A DNA stretch of 64,000 nt from an uncultured Oscillospiraceae bacterium (GCA_900757655.1 CAAEOT010000020.1:9786-73785); one strand, 5' to 3'; positions 53,579 to 62,151 are shown, counted from the first letter of the stretch. Translations and numbers: made by a program. The notes: generated from the sequence alone by a model not told the origin.

Positions 53579-54355
53579 TCAGTTGCAGGTCCAGCCGCCG
53601 TCGACCGCGACGATCTGGCCGGTCGTGTATGTGCAGCAGGGCGCGGCGAAGTAAACACACAGGCCGTCCATCTCGCCGAGGATGCCGTGGCGCTCTTTCG
53701 GGCAGCGGTCCTTGTGCAGCTGCACAAAAGCGTCGGAGTCGATGAACTTCTCGGTCAGCTCGGTCGGGAAGTAGCCCGGCGCGATGCAGTTGACGGTGAT
53801 GTTGTACTTGCCCCAGTCGTTGGCCATGGCCTTGGTCATCATGTGCACGCCGCCCTTGGAAGCGCAGTACGGTGCGGTCCAGACGTTCTTTCTGGAGACG
53901 AAGCCGTGGATGGAAGAGACGTTGACGATGCGGCCATAGTTGTTGGGGATCATGGACAGGCGCGCGACGTCGCGGCAGAGATAGAACAGGCCGGTCAGGT
54001 CGGTATCGACCACGTGGGCCCACTGCTCATCGGTCATGGTCGCCGGGTCGCCGGAACCGCCGGTGCCGCCGGAGTTGACCAGAATGTCGATCTTGCCGAA
54101 GTGCGCAATGACGTCCTCCACGCACTTGGTGACGGACTTGGAGTCGCACAGGTCGAGGTAGTGGGGGTAAACCTCCACGCCGTACTCCGCGGCGATCTCC
54201 TTCGCGTTCTTCTCCAGGCGGTCGGTGCGGCGCGCCACAATGGCGACGTTGGCGCCGGCGTTGGCCATTGCCTTTGCAAACTGCAGGCCGAGGCCGGAGC
54301 TGCCGCCGGCAACCAGAGCGACCTGACCGGTCAGATCAAAAATGTTGTTTTTCAT
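53579..54355 (-). CDS. Short-chain dehydrogenase/reductase 1
   Basis: 258 residues, classical SDR. Cofactor loop GGSSGLG (residues ~17-23, TGxxxGxG family), NSGG in place of NNAG (~93-96), catalytic Ser in NVSSIHG (~146) and Tyr/Lys in YCASKGG (~162-168). The acidic residue ending beta-2 is Arg (ARR ~41), suggesting NADP(H). Reduces or oxidises a ketone/alcohol. Between the MFS and the ene-reductase 1 gene. Confidence 0.92.
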   Translation of the reverse strand: MKNNIFDLTGQVALVAGGSSGLGLQFAKAMANAGANVAIVARRTDRLEKNAKEIAAEYGVEVYPHYLDLCDSKSVTKCVEDVIAHFGKIDILVNSGGTGGSGDPATMTDEQWAHVVDTDLTGLFYLCRDVARLSMIPNNYGRIVNVSSIHGFVSRKNVWTAPYCASKGGVHMMTKAMANDWGKYNITVNCIAPGYFPTELTEKFIDSDAFVQLHKDRCPKERHGILGEMDGLCVYFAAPCCTYTTGQIVAVDGGWTCN

Positions 54356-54409
54356 GGTATCGTCTCCTTTTTTTGAAATCGTTCAGAATCGTTTTTTCAT
54401 ATCTATGTG

Positions 54410-56350
54410 TCAGAATTCCCATGCGAGGGCGAACGCATCGCGGTTGGCCTCGAGCATGGTGCCGCCGCGCACAGCGTCGCCGGCATAGACGACGTGGTCA
54501 AAGTTCCGGTCGAACGCCGCGCGCGCGGCCAGATCCGGCCGGCTGCCCATCGCCAGAACGACGGCCTCGGCCTTCAGCTCCGTGCACTGGCCGGTGTGCG
54601 TGTCCCGCAGACGGATGCCGCCGTCGTCCACTGCGGCGATGGCCTGGCCGGTGCGGAACGTCACGCCGGCCTCCCGCAGCAATGGCAGGAGCTTGAACTT
54701 GGTGATGTAGTACACGGACGCGCCGATCTCATCGGCCATTTCCACGATCGTGACCTTGTTGTTCGCGCACAGGAAGTGGGCCACTTCGAGCCCGACGTGT
54801 CCGCCGCCGATGACGGCGACTTCCCTGCCCTCGATCGCGCGGCGGCCGAGCAGAACATCCTCGATGCCGAACACGTTTTCGCAGTCGATGCCGGGAATAT
54901 CCGGCACGATCTGCTGCCCGCCCATGGTGACAAAAACACCGTAGGGATCGAGCCGGCGGAGCTCCGCCATGGTCGGCGCGTGATTCAGCTCCACCTGCAC
55001 GCCGAGCGCGGCGAGCTGATTCTTCTGCGTCTCGATGTACTCGGCCACGAGCCCTTTGCACGGTGCCTTGGAGGCCAGCACGGCGCTGCCGCCGAGATAG
55101 GCGCGCCGCTCAAACAGGATCGGGCGGAAGCTGCGCTCGGCCAGGACGATGGCTGCCTGCATACCGGCAGGCCCGCCGCCGATCACCGGCACGCACCGGC
55201 CCGCGCCGTCGCGCCGCAGCGCCGCAGGGTTGTAGTCCCGCTCGCGGCCGAGCCGGGGATTGATGGTGCAGCGGATGCCGCGGTGGTTGACGACCTCCTT
55301 GTTGCAGCTCATGCAGCCGATGCACTTGCGCAGGAGCGCTTCCTGACCGCCGCGTGCCTTGTTGACCCAATCCGGATCTGCGAGCTGTGCCCGGGACACA
55401 CCGGCGAAATCGCACACGCCCTCGCGCAGCAGCGCCTCGGCGGTCGCGGGATGCTTGATAACGTTGACTGCGATGACCGGGATCTGCACCGCCGCCTTGA
55501 CGGCCAGCGCGTTCTCCTTTTTCCAGCCCTCGGGGAAGTAGCAGGGCTCGATGAAGGCGGCCGGATTTTCATAACCGCCGCTGCTGACGTTGATGCATGA
55601 CACACCGTAGTGCTCAAGCAGCTTTGCGATCTCCACCGCGTCCGCTTTTTGCAGGCCATCGGGGATATAATCGCAGCCGTTGATGCGCACGCTGATCGGG
55701 AAATCGCGGCCGCACGCACAGTGGATGCCCTCAATGATCTCGCGGACAATGCGCATCCGGTTTTCGAGGCTGCCGCCGTATTCATCGGTGCGCACATTGC
55801 TGTGCGGGCTGAGAAACTGGTGCAGCAGATAACCGTGCGCACAGTGGAGCTCCACGCCGTCGGCGTTGGCCTGCTGGGCATACACGGCGCCGGTGACGAA
55901 TTTGTCGACCATGCCGTGGATCTCCTCGCGCGTCATTTCGTGCGACACGCGGCCCGTGGCCGGATTCACGATCCCGCTCGCGGAGATGACCTGGCGGCCG
56001 CCGTTGAACTGCGGCTTGCCCTCGCGGCCGGGGTGGAAGAGCTGGAAGAACACCTTGCAGTCGTAACGGTGCAGCGTGTCGGTCAGCAGCGCGAGGCGCT
56101 TGATGAACCGCGGCGCGTGGATCTGCAGCTGATGGGTCTCGGCGATGCCGTTTTCCCCGTCGACCGCGCAAAATTCGGTGATCAGCAGCCCGCAGCCACC
56201 GGCCGCCCGGGCCTTGTAGCAGGCGATGATCTCATCGGACGCCTCGCCGTTTTCTGCAGCAAGGCCGTTGCCCATGGCGGTCATCACGACGCGGTTTTTG
56301 ATCCGCAGGCCACCGATGTAACCGGGCCTAAACAGGTTTTCGTAGTTCAT
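54410..56350 (-). CDS. FMN/FAD/4Fe-4S ene-reductase 1 (2,4-dienoyl-CoA reductase/BaiCD/OYE-like)
   Basis: 646 residues, the full two-domain layout of 2,4-dienoyl-CoA reductase and BaiCD/BaiH. Old-yellow-enzyme TIM barrel (1-330) with VMTAMGNGLA at the N-terminus, AHGYLLHQFLSP (residues ~175-186) and EYGGSLENR (~195). Four-Cys cluster CIGCMSC...C (~340-358). FAD motif VIGGGPAGMQAA (~388-399) and NAD(P)H motif AVIGGGHVGLEVAHF (~508-522). It reduces an activated C=C bond in steps from NAD(P)H through FAD and the cluster to FMN. Paralogue of the gene at 56564. Confidence 0.93.
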   Translation of the reverse strand: MNYENLFRPGYIGGLRIKNRVVMTAMGNGLAAENGEASDEIIACYKARAAGGCGLLITEFCAVDGENGIAETHQLQIHAPRFIKRLALLTDTLHRYDCKVFFQLFHPGREGKPQFNGGRQVISASGIVNPATGRVSHEMTREEIHGMVDKFVTGAVYAQQANADGVELHCAHGYLLHQFLSPHSNVRTDEYGGSLENRMRIVREIIEGIHCACGRDFPISVRINGCDYIPDGLQKADAVEIAKLLEHYGVSCINVSSGGYENPAAFIEPCYFPEGWKKENALAVKAAVQIPVIAVNVIKHPATAEALLREGVCDFAGVSRAQLADPDWVNKARGGQEALLRKCIGCMSCNKEVVNHRGIRCTINPRLGRERDYNPAALRRDGAGRCVPVIGGGPAGMQAAIVLAERSFRPILFERRAYLGGSAVLASKAPCKGLVAEYIETQKNQLAALGVQVELNHAPTMAELRRLDPYGVFVTMGGQQIVPDIPGIDCENVFGIEDVLLGRRAIEGREVAVIGGGHVGLEVAHFLCANNKVTIVEMADEIGASVYYITKFKLLPLLREAGVTFRTGQAIAAVDDGGIRLRDTHTGQCTELKAEAVVLAMGSRPDLAARAAFDRNFDHVVYAGDAVRGGTMLEANRDAFALAWEF

Positions 56351-56390
56351 GGTTCCGTCCTTGTCGTCATGGAATCTTTCAAAGTACCGC

Positions 56391-56416
56391 TGAGCAAATG
56401 CGGGTTTTTTCTACCT
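56391..56416. promoter_or_regulatory. Shared element, copy 1 (upstream of ene-reductase 1)
   Basis: Plus strand blocks TGAGC, AAATGCG, GG, TTTTTTCTACCT. A copy with two small indels lies at 58578-58602 in opposite orientation, upstream of ene-reductase 2. Between them lies the whole ene-reductase 2 gene. Confidence 0.6.
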
Positions 56417-56424
56417 TGGTTCGC

Positions 56425-56453
56425 ATGATACCCGAAAGATAAAAATGTCACAA
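56425..56453 (-). promoter_or_regulatory. Promoter of ene-reductase 1 operon
   Basis: Minus strand TTGTGA, 17-bp spacer, TATCAT, about 75 bp upstream of the ATG at 56350. Confidence 0.5.
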
Positions 56454-56482
56454 TGTCACGAACGCTTAAAAAGAATGCGGAA

Positions 56483-56504
56483 TTTGTTCACGACTGACAA
56501 AAAA
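56483..56504. promoter_or_regulatory. Possible regulator site (TTTGTTCAC ... TGACAAAA)
   Basis: TTTGTTCAC, 3-base gap, TGACAAAAAA: an imperfect inverted repeat upstream of the -35 of ene-reductase 1. Similar half-sites lie at 58754-58781 before the regulator gene. Confidence 0.4.
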
Positions 56505-56563
56505 GTAACATGCCCGCCGGAGCGCTGCGCGAGACGCAGAGCGCCTCGCACGTGGGACTGGAA

Positions 56564-58510
56564 TCAGATGTAAAAGCACTTTTCGTAGGCGGCCTTCGTT
56601 GCGTCGGCCATGGTGCCGGCCTTCGTCGCGTCGCCGACGACAATGACCTTGTCAAACGCTGCGGCCAGCTTGTCCTCATAGGCCTTGTCCGGCCGGTTAC
56701 CGAGCGCCATGACGACGATGTCGGCATCGACGCTGACGGTCTCGCCGCCGGGGAGCTGCTTAAGCGCAACGGTCCCCTCGCCGACGCCGGCGAGCGCGTG
56801 CTGCGTCAGGATCTCGACGCCGTTTTCCTGCAGCAGCGACAGGAGCTTATACTTCGCCGTGCGGTAGATGGACGTGCCGACTTCCTTCTGCATCTCGACG
56901 ACCGTGACCTGGTTGTCGGCGCACAGATAGTGCGCGACCTCGAGACCGACATGGCCGCCGCCGATCACGGCGATCTTTTTGCCGGCAAACTGCACCTTGC
57001 CGAGCAGGACATCTTCAATATAATAAACGTTGTCGCGATCAGCGCCGGGGACCGGAGGAACGATCTGGTTGCCGCCGCAGGCGACCACGACGCAGTACGG
57101 CTCGAGCGTCTGAATACGCGCGACCGTGCCCGGCGTGTTGAGGTGCACCTCGATGCCGTATTCCTGCATCTCGGCGATCTGCGTGTCCACAAATTCCTGC
57201 GCCATGTGCTTGCACGGCGCCTTGGAAGCGAGGATGGCGCTGCCGCCGAGCGTGCCGCTCGCTTCAAAGATCACGGGCTCGAAGCCGCGCTTTTTCATCA
57301 GCAGGGCAGCCTGCATACCGGCCGGTCCGCCGCCGACAACAGCCACCTTGCGGCCATTGCCGTTTTTCACGAGCTTGTCATCGCCAAACGTGACCTCGTG
57401 GCCGGCGACGGGGTTGAGCGCGCAGTGCAGCGTGCGCCCGGCAACGACGGACTTGTTGCAGTTCATGCAGCCGAGGCACTTGCGGATGAGATCCTCACGC
57501 CCGGCCATGGTCTTCTGCACAAGATAGGGGTCGGCGATGTGCATACGGGACATACCGACAAAGTCACTCACGCCCTCCTGCAGCAGCTGCTCGGCAAACT
57601 GCGGATGCTTGACGGTGTTGACCGCGATGATCGGAACGCTGACCTGGCTCTTGATGGCCTTGACAAAGCCGCTTCTCCAGCCCTCGGGGCTGTAGCAGGG
57701 CTCGATCATGGTCGCTGCGCTCGCGTACACGCCGCAGCTGACGTTGAAATAATCGACATACGGCTCCAGATACTTGGCGATCTCGACGCAGGCGTCCTGG
57801 TCGTTGCCGCCCTCGACGAAGTCGTTGCCGTTGATGCGCGCGCCAACAACGAAGCCGGGCTCGACGACCTCGCGGATGCCCTGAAGGATACGCACGATAA
57901 AGCGGCAGCGGTTTTCCATGGAGCCGCCGTATTCGTCGGTACGTTTGTTCGTGTAGGGGCTCAAAAACTGCTGCAGCAGATACCCATGCGCGCCGTGGAT
58001 CTCCACGCCGTCGGCGCCGGCGGCCTGCGCATTGAGCGCGGCCTGAATGAAGAGACCGACCAGGCGGTCGATATCCTCGATGGTCATCTCGCGCGGCAGG
58101 ATCGTGTCGCGGCCGACCACACTGTTGAGCTCTACGCTCGGCGCCATGGCCTGGCGGCCGCCGTTGATCGCCGGGGGCGCTTCGCGTCCGCCGTGGTGCA
58201 GCTGGACAAAGATCTTGGCGCCGTGACGGTGCACGGCATCACAGATGCGCTCAAAACTCGCGATCTGGCGCGCGTCCCAGATGCCGAGCTGGATGCGGTT
58301 GCAGTGACCGCTGTCCGGATCGACCGACGTGAACTCCGGGATGATGAGGCCGCAGCCGCCCTTAGCGCGCTCCTCATAGAACCGGACCTGCTCCGGCGTG
58401 GAGCAGCCGTTCCAATCGCCGAGCATCGTGCCCATGGCCGTCATGACGACGCGGTTGCGCAGCTCGAGCCGGCCGATGGTTCCCTTTTCAAATAATTTTT
58501 CGTAATGCAT
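56564..58510 (-). CDS. FMN/FAD/4Fe-4S ene-reductase 2 (2,4-dienoyl-CoA reductase/BaiCD/OYE-like)
   Basis: 648 residues, same layout as its neighbour: OYE barrel (VVMTAMGTMLG at N-terminus, AHGYLLQQFLSPYTNKRTDEY split at ~173-193), cluster CLGCMNC...C (residues ~345-363), FAD motif VVGGGPAGMQAA (~392-403) and NAD(P)H motif IAVIGGGHVGLEVAHY (~515). Start taken at ATG 58510 (GAGG ten bases upstream); TTG/CTG codons before it are not used. Likely acts on a different C=C position or redox level of the same substrate as ene-reductase 1. Confidence 0.92.
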   Translation of the reverse strand: MHYEKLFEKGTIGRLELRNRVVMTAMGTMLGDWNGCSTPEQVRFYEERAKGGCGLIIPEFTSVDPDSGHCNRIQLGIWDARQIASFERICDAVHRHGAKIFVQLHHGGREAPPAINGGRQAMAPSVELNSVVGRDTILPREMTIEDIDRLVGLFIQAALNAQAAGADGVEIHGAHGYLLQQFLSPYTNKRTDEYGGSMENRCRFIVRILQGIREVVEPGFVVGARINGNDFVEGGNDQDACVEIAKYLEPYVDYFNVSCGVYASAATMIEPCYSPEGWRSGFVKAIKSQVSVPIIAVNTVKHPQFAEQLLQEGVSDFVGMSRMHIADPYLVQKTMAGREDLIRKCLGCMNCNKSVVAGRTLHCALNPVAGHEVTFGDDKLVKNGNGRKVAVVGGGPAGMQAALLMKKRGFEPVIFEASGTLGGSAILASKAPCKHMAQEFVDTQIAEMQEYGIEVHLNTPGTVARIQTLEPYCVVVACGGNQIVPPVPGADRDNVYYIEDVLLGKVQFAGKKIAVIGGGHVGLEVAHYLCADNQVTVVEMQKEVGTSIYRTAKYKLLSLLQENGVEILTQHALAGVGEGTVALKQLPGGETVSVDADIVVMALGNRPDKAYEDKLAAAFDKVIVVGDATKAGTMADATKAAYEKCFYI

Positions 58511-58577
58511 AAGCAGCAAACCTCAACTTTCAACTTTCTGCGTTTCTGCCGTCCGGTGCTCACCCGTGCGGCAAGAG

Positions 58578-58602
58578 AGGTAGAAAAAACGCATTTGGCT
58601 CA
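58578..58602. promoter_or_regulatory. Shared element, copy 2 (upstream of ene-reductase 2)
   Basis: Minus strand blocks TGAGCC, AAATGCG, TTTTTTCTACCT; 24 of its 25 bases match copy 1 at 56391 apart from two small indels. The 353-bp gap 58511-58863 holds this, a possible -10 (TACAAT on the minus strand near 58625), the half-sites at 58754 and the regulator promoter. Confidence 0.6.
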
Positions 58603-58753
58603 TATCAACTTTGCTGCCCTCATTGTATCTGCGCCGTGCGACTGTGCCTATGTCATGCGTGAAAAAAATAGCAAGCAAAACCATGCACGATGCACAATGT
58701 GCGCACGCGCAAGCCCGCCGGGTTCCGCGCCAGGAAAATGCCGCTGTCGAAAG

Positions 58754-58781
58754 TGACAAAAACGCCGCGAATTTTGTTCAC
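58754..58781. promoter_or_regulatory. Possible regulator site before the PucR-type gene
   Basis: TGACAAAAA, 9-base gap, TTTTGTTCAC: same half-sites as at 56483 but outward-facing. Just upstream of the regulator promoter. Confidence 0.35.
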
Positions 58782-58788
58782 AATGCAC

Positions 58789-58818
58789 TTGCCGAATGGT
58801 GGGTATTCCATATATAAT
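58789..58818 (+). promoter_or_regulatory. Promoter of the PucR/CdaR-type regulator
   Basis: TTGCCG, 18-bp spacer, perfect TATAAT, 46 bp upstream of the ATG. Confidence 0.65.
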
Positions 58819-58863
58819 GTTCTTGTTAATTTGTTGACATTTGCTGCAAAAAGGAGGCGCCGT

Positions 58864-60438
58864 ATGCTGTTTTCAGAACTTGCCAAGCGGGTGGCAGAAA
58901 AATATCCGGAGGTCAAAACGGTCTACCCTATGGACTGCGAACTGAGCAACGTGGAGCTGTATGACCCAAGCGGGGCGGTCCCGCCGGTCGACACGCTGGG
59001 CATCTATACCGCCCGGCAGATCAGCGAAGACATGACGCTGCCGCTCTGCTTTGTGTGCGCGGGCGCGCCCGATCAGGTGGCGCGCGACAAGATCGCCTAC
59101 AGTGACAGCAACTACATCATCATCCCGCAGGTCTCGGCCGTGGATGTGGTGTATTACATCATGTCGCTCTTCGGCGACTCCTTCAAGCAGCAGAAGCTGT
59201 ACTCCAACCTGATCTATATGCTGCTCAACGGCGCGGATCTGACGTCGGTGTTCTGCGAATTTTCCAAGGGCACCGGCTCGCAGCTGCTGGCCATCGACAT
59301 TTCCGGCAAGGTGCTGGCCTATTCCAAGCCGTTCATGGTCAATCACCCGCACTGGATCCACAGCATCGAGGTCGGCTATCTGGATAACTACCTGATCGAG
59401 TACATCCTCTCGTACCGGGTCAAGCATAAGATGGACATGTCGCCCAACACGTTCGTGCTGTTCTGCAACCGGCTGCAGATGTACATCAAGGTCATCCGCG
59501 TCATTGCCGACAATGAGATCATCGGCTACGTGTTCATGGGCAATTACACCGGGGAGTTCCCGTGGTTCAGCGACAAGCTGATGCAGCTGCTGGCCAAAAA
59601 CCTGCACTCCACCCTGCTCGGCAGCCGCAGCTACAGCACCTACCGCTTCAACATGCACCAGAGCGTGCTCAGCGACATCATCGAGGGCGCCAGCGAGGAG
59701 GAGACGATCCAGCGCATCAACGCCGCCAAGCTGACCTTCCCGCCGAATATGCGCGCGGTCGTGCTCAGGCCGAGCTATTTCAGAGGCAACGAATATCTTT
59801 ACGACGTGCTGACGCCGCGCGTCGCGGAGATCCTGCCGGCCTCGCCGCGCGTGTATAAGAAAAACGCGATCGTCACATTCGTCGGTGTGGACAATGCGGG
59901 CGCGCTCCCGGAGGAGACGCGCACGGCCATTGAGACCCTCGCGGCCGACGGCCAGATCCTCGTCGGCGTGAGCAATCTGTTCCACAAGCCGTCGAAGCTC
60001 TACGTTTACTATCAGCAGGCGCTGCAGGCCATGTCCTTTTCGCGGCGGCTGTCGAACACCGGCGGCGTGTTCTTCTTCTCGGACTATGCGTTTTACATCA
60101 TGCTCGACCGCATGGAGGACAAACCGCTGCTCGAGCAGTGCCGCCATCCGGTGCTCGCCAGCCTGGAAGCCTACGACGCGGACAAGAACACCGAGCTGTA
60201 CGAAACGCTGAAGATCTATACCAAAACCGGCTTCAGCAAAAACCGCACGGCCGAGCTCATGTTCATGCACCGCAATACGGTCAATTACCGCATCCAGCAG
60301 ATCGAAAATCTGTTCTCCGTGGATTTTTCGGATCCGTCCCTTCTGTTCAAGCTGCAGTATTCTTTTTACATCGACGCGTTTTTGAAAAACCGCTATTCCG
60401 ATCTCGCGGCGCTGCCCGAAAAACCGGCAGGCGAATGA
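58864..60438 (+). CDS. PucR/CdaR family transcriptional regulator
   Basis: 524 residues. Starts MLFSELAKRVAEKYPEVKTV and carries a sensory N-terminal half (to ~300), a CdaR GGDEF-like middle (~300-440) and a C-terminal PucR-type helix-turn-helix (TGFSKNRTAELMFMHRNTVN, residues ~456-475). Such regulators activate catabolic genes when the substrate is present. ATG 58864 with AAAGGAGG eight bases upstream; the open frame before it is not used. Divergent from the ene-reductase genes, so the likely controller of the cluster. Confidence 0.88.
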   Translation: MLFSELAKRVAEKYPEVKTVYPMDCELSNVELYDPSGAVPPVDTLGIYTARQISEDMTLPLCFVCAGAPDQVARDKIAYSDSNYIIIPQVSAVDVVYYIMSLFGDSFKQQKLYSNLIYMLLNGADLTSVFCEFSKGTGSQLLAIDISGKVLAYSKPFMVNHPHWIHSIEVGYLDNYLIEYILSYRVKHKMDMSPNTFVLFCNRLQMYIKVIRVIADNEIIGYVFMGNYTGEFPWFSDKLMQLLAKNLHSTLLGSRSYSTYRFNMHQSVLSDIIEGASEEETIQRINAAKLTFPPNMRAVVLRPSYFRGNEYLYDVLTPRVAEILPASPRVYKKNAIVTFVGVDNAGALPEETRTAIETLAADGQILVGVSNLFHKPSKLYVYYQQALQAMSFSRRLSNTGGVFFFSDYAFYIMLDRMEDKPLLEQCRHPVLASLEAYDADKNTELYETLKIYTKTGFSKNRTAELMFMHRNTVNYRIQQIENLFSVDFSDPSLLFKLQYSFYIDAFLKNRYSDLAALPEKPAGE

Positions 60439-60445
60439 CTCCGAC

Positions 60446-60490
60446 GACGCGGGCGCGGCAGTTTTGCTGCGCCCGCGCCCGTTTTCTTCT
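60446..60490 (+). terminator. Terminator after the PucR-type regulator
   Basis: GC-rich hairpin with arms GCGGGC / GCCCGC around GGCAG-TTTT-GCTGC, followed by GTTTTCTTCT. Confidence 0.6.
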
Positions 60491-60502
60491 GCCGGAACAC
60501 AG

Positions 60503-60532
60503 AAAAGAGCACCTCCCGGGCGGGAGGTGCTC
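60503..60532 (-). terminator. Terminator of SDR 2 gene
   Basis: GAGCACCTCCCG / CGGGAGGTGCTC perfect stem; minus strand followed by TTTTCTG. Confidence 0.7.
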
Positions 60533-60559
60533 CTGTTCTTTATGCGGATGCGGCTCTGC

Positions 60560-61450
60560 TCAGTCGTCGTAGCCCTCAAGCGCCTTGAACTCGGCGTCGA
60601 GCTCTTCGTCCTTGCGCAGGTCAGCCTCGATGCGCGCGAAGCGGTCGCGCAGCATCTGGTGGGTGTGCACGTGCGGGTGCACGTAGAGCTGCTCGTCCTC
60701 CATGGCGCGGAACAGACGCGGGCCGACAAAGCGGGGGTTGTAGCCCTGGTTCTTGATGCGGCCTTCAAAATTGGCCTTGTAGTCCTGATAGTCGCTGGTC
60801 GCGTAGAAGGGATCATACGGCTTCTGGAACTTCTCGGGGCGGCGCTTCTCGCTGTCCCAGATCGTGGTGTTGACGTATTCCGGGCAGAACGCGGTCACGC
60901 CAATGTACGGCGCGTAGTTGACGGCATAGTCCTTTACGCTCTCGGCAAGGCTCATCGCCGCATGCTTGGACGCAGTGTAGGCCGACTGGATGCGCATGCC
61001 GGGCTGCAGACCGCCGATGGAGACGGTGAACAGGAAGTAGGCGTCGGTGCCCTGCTTTTTCATGATGGGCAGCACTTCCGTGACGTAGTAGGCCATGCCG
61101 AGGAAGTTGACGCTGGTGATCCAGTCCCAGTCCTGGGCAGGGATGTTGCCCAGCGTGCCGGCGCCGGCAACACCGGCGTTGCTGTAGAACACATCGATGC
61201 GCTCAAACTCCGCCATGATGCGCTCGACGCTCATGCGGACCTGCTCGTACTCGGACACGTCCACGGTGATCGTGACGACTTTGGGCGCGCCCAGCGCTTC
61301 ACATTCCTTCTTGACCTCCTGCAGCCGGTCGCCTTCGAGGTCGATCAGCGCAAGGTTCATGCCGCGGCGTGCGGCCTCCAGTGCGAAGGCTTCGCCGATG
61401 CCGTTGGCAGCGCCGGTGATGCCGGCTACTTTTCCAGCAAATTCTTTCAT
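60560..61450 (-). CDS. Short-chain dehydrogenase/reductase 2
   Basis: 296 residues. TGAANGIG cofactor loop (residues ~13-20), an Asp ending beta-2 (ALIDLEGD ~37, NAD preference), SNAG (~90), catalytic Ser in FTVSIGG (~146) and Tyr/Lys in YTASKHAA (~157-164). The C-terminal ~45 residues are an acidic helical extension not usual in SDRs. Own GGAGGTAACT site. Convergent with the regulator, so a separate unit of the cluster. Confidence 0.9.
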   Translation of the reverse strand: MKEFAGKVAGITGAANGIGEAFALEAARRGMNLALIDLEGDRLQEVKKECEALGAPKVVTITVDVSEYEQVRMSVERIMAEFERIDVFYSNAGVAGAGTLGNIPAQDWDWITSVNFLGMAYYVTEVLPIMKKQGTDAYFLFTVSIGGLQPGMRIQSAYTASKHAAMSLAESVKDYAVNYAPYIGVTAFCPEYVNTTIWDSEKRRPEKFQKPYDPFYATSDYQDYKANFEGRIKNQGYNPRFVGPRLFRAMEDEQLYVHPHVHTHQMLRDRFARIEADLRKDEELDAEFKALEGYDD

Positions 61451-61641
61451 TGTAGTTACCTCCGTTTGTTCAGGATGATCTTTTGAAAAATCGTCTTTCT
61501 TACTGTGGCATCATCATAACACACGCGGATCGTTATTTCTTTAGCAAATATAACAAGAACTGCCGCCGTGACTGTGCATGCAAGACAATTTCGCCCCAGG
61601 GGACAGTTTTGCGCATAGGGTTTCTTTTGACAGCCATTTTA

Positions 61642-61779
61642 TCAAGCACACCTTATTGTATTCCGGTAGAAGGTCTCCGCCGTGAGCTCTTCGGCGACGG
61701 CCGCATCTCCGCTCAGGGAGCGCAGGTAGCGGAACACGAGCGGACTGTAGGTTGTAAATATGACGCCGAACGTGTCCAT
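61642..61779 (-). pseudogene. Truncated sigma-70 family sigma factor (N-terminal stub)
   Basis: 45 residues starting MDTFGVIFTTYSPLVFRYLR, followed by SLSGDAAVAEELTAETFYR, a good match to the start of region 2 of extracytoplasmic-function sigma factors, then the frame ends seven codons later. Regions 2.3 to 4 are missing. Ancestral gene was on the minus strand. Region 61451-62218 holds only such debris. Confidence 0.65.
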
Positions 61780-61887
61780 CCTTGCCTCTCCCATCTCGAT
61801 GTTCTGTCTATAAGAGTCCGCTGCGCGCAAAAGGTTACAGCGGATCTGCATGTTTTCTTCTGCCGTTTCTGAAATCCCATGGTCCCG

Positions 61888-62082
61888 TCAAGATTTGTGC
61901 GCAAAATTATTTGCAGGCTCCGGCTGAATGAAGTAGCCGGCAATGGAGGTGTCGTCCAAAGCTGCCTCCAAATGCTTCATGTTCATGTATTTCTTGCAGC
62001 CTCACTGGGTGCCCGCCACGTGGCGAAGTCGGGCGCAGACCAGCATCAGGGCGGAGTTGCCGTCCGGGAACGTCCCCACCAC
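61888..62082 (-). pseudogene. IS256-type transposase C-terminal remnant
   Basis: In one frame on the minus strand: VVGTFPDGNSALMLVCARLR, then RHVAGTQ, a TGA at 62002-62004, then GCKKYMNMKHLEA and a short tail to a stop at 61888. The first part matches the conserved end of IS256-family transposases, where Q is followed by W; here TGG is TGA, an internal stop. No inverted repeats or the rest of the gene are seen. Confidence 0.65.
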
Positions 62083-62119
62083 GCGGGTGCGGGCTGCCGT
62101 TGATCATCAGAATTTTCAT
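62083..62119 (-). pseudogene. Flavodoxin-like reductase start, 12 codons
   Basis: ATG then KILMINGSPHPR, with a GAGGTGAT site, nearly identical to the start of the gene at 50604. It joins directly into the transposase remnant, in another frame, so an insertion or deletion has removed the rest. Confidence 0.7.
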
Positions 62120-62151
62120 AAAGATCACCTCGGCTCAAATCTGATCACAGA

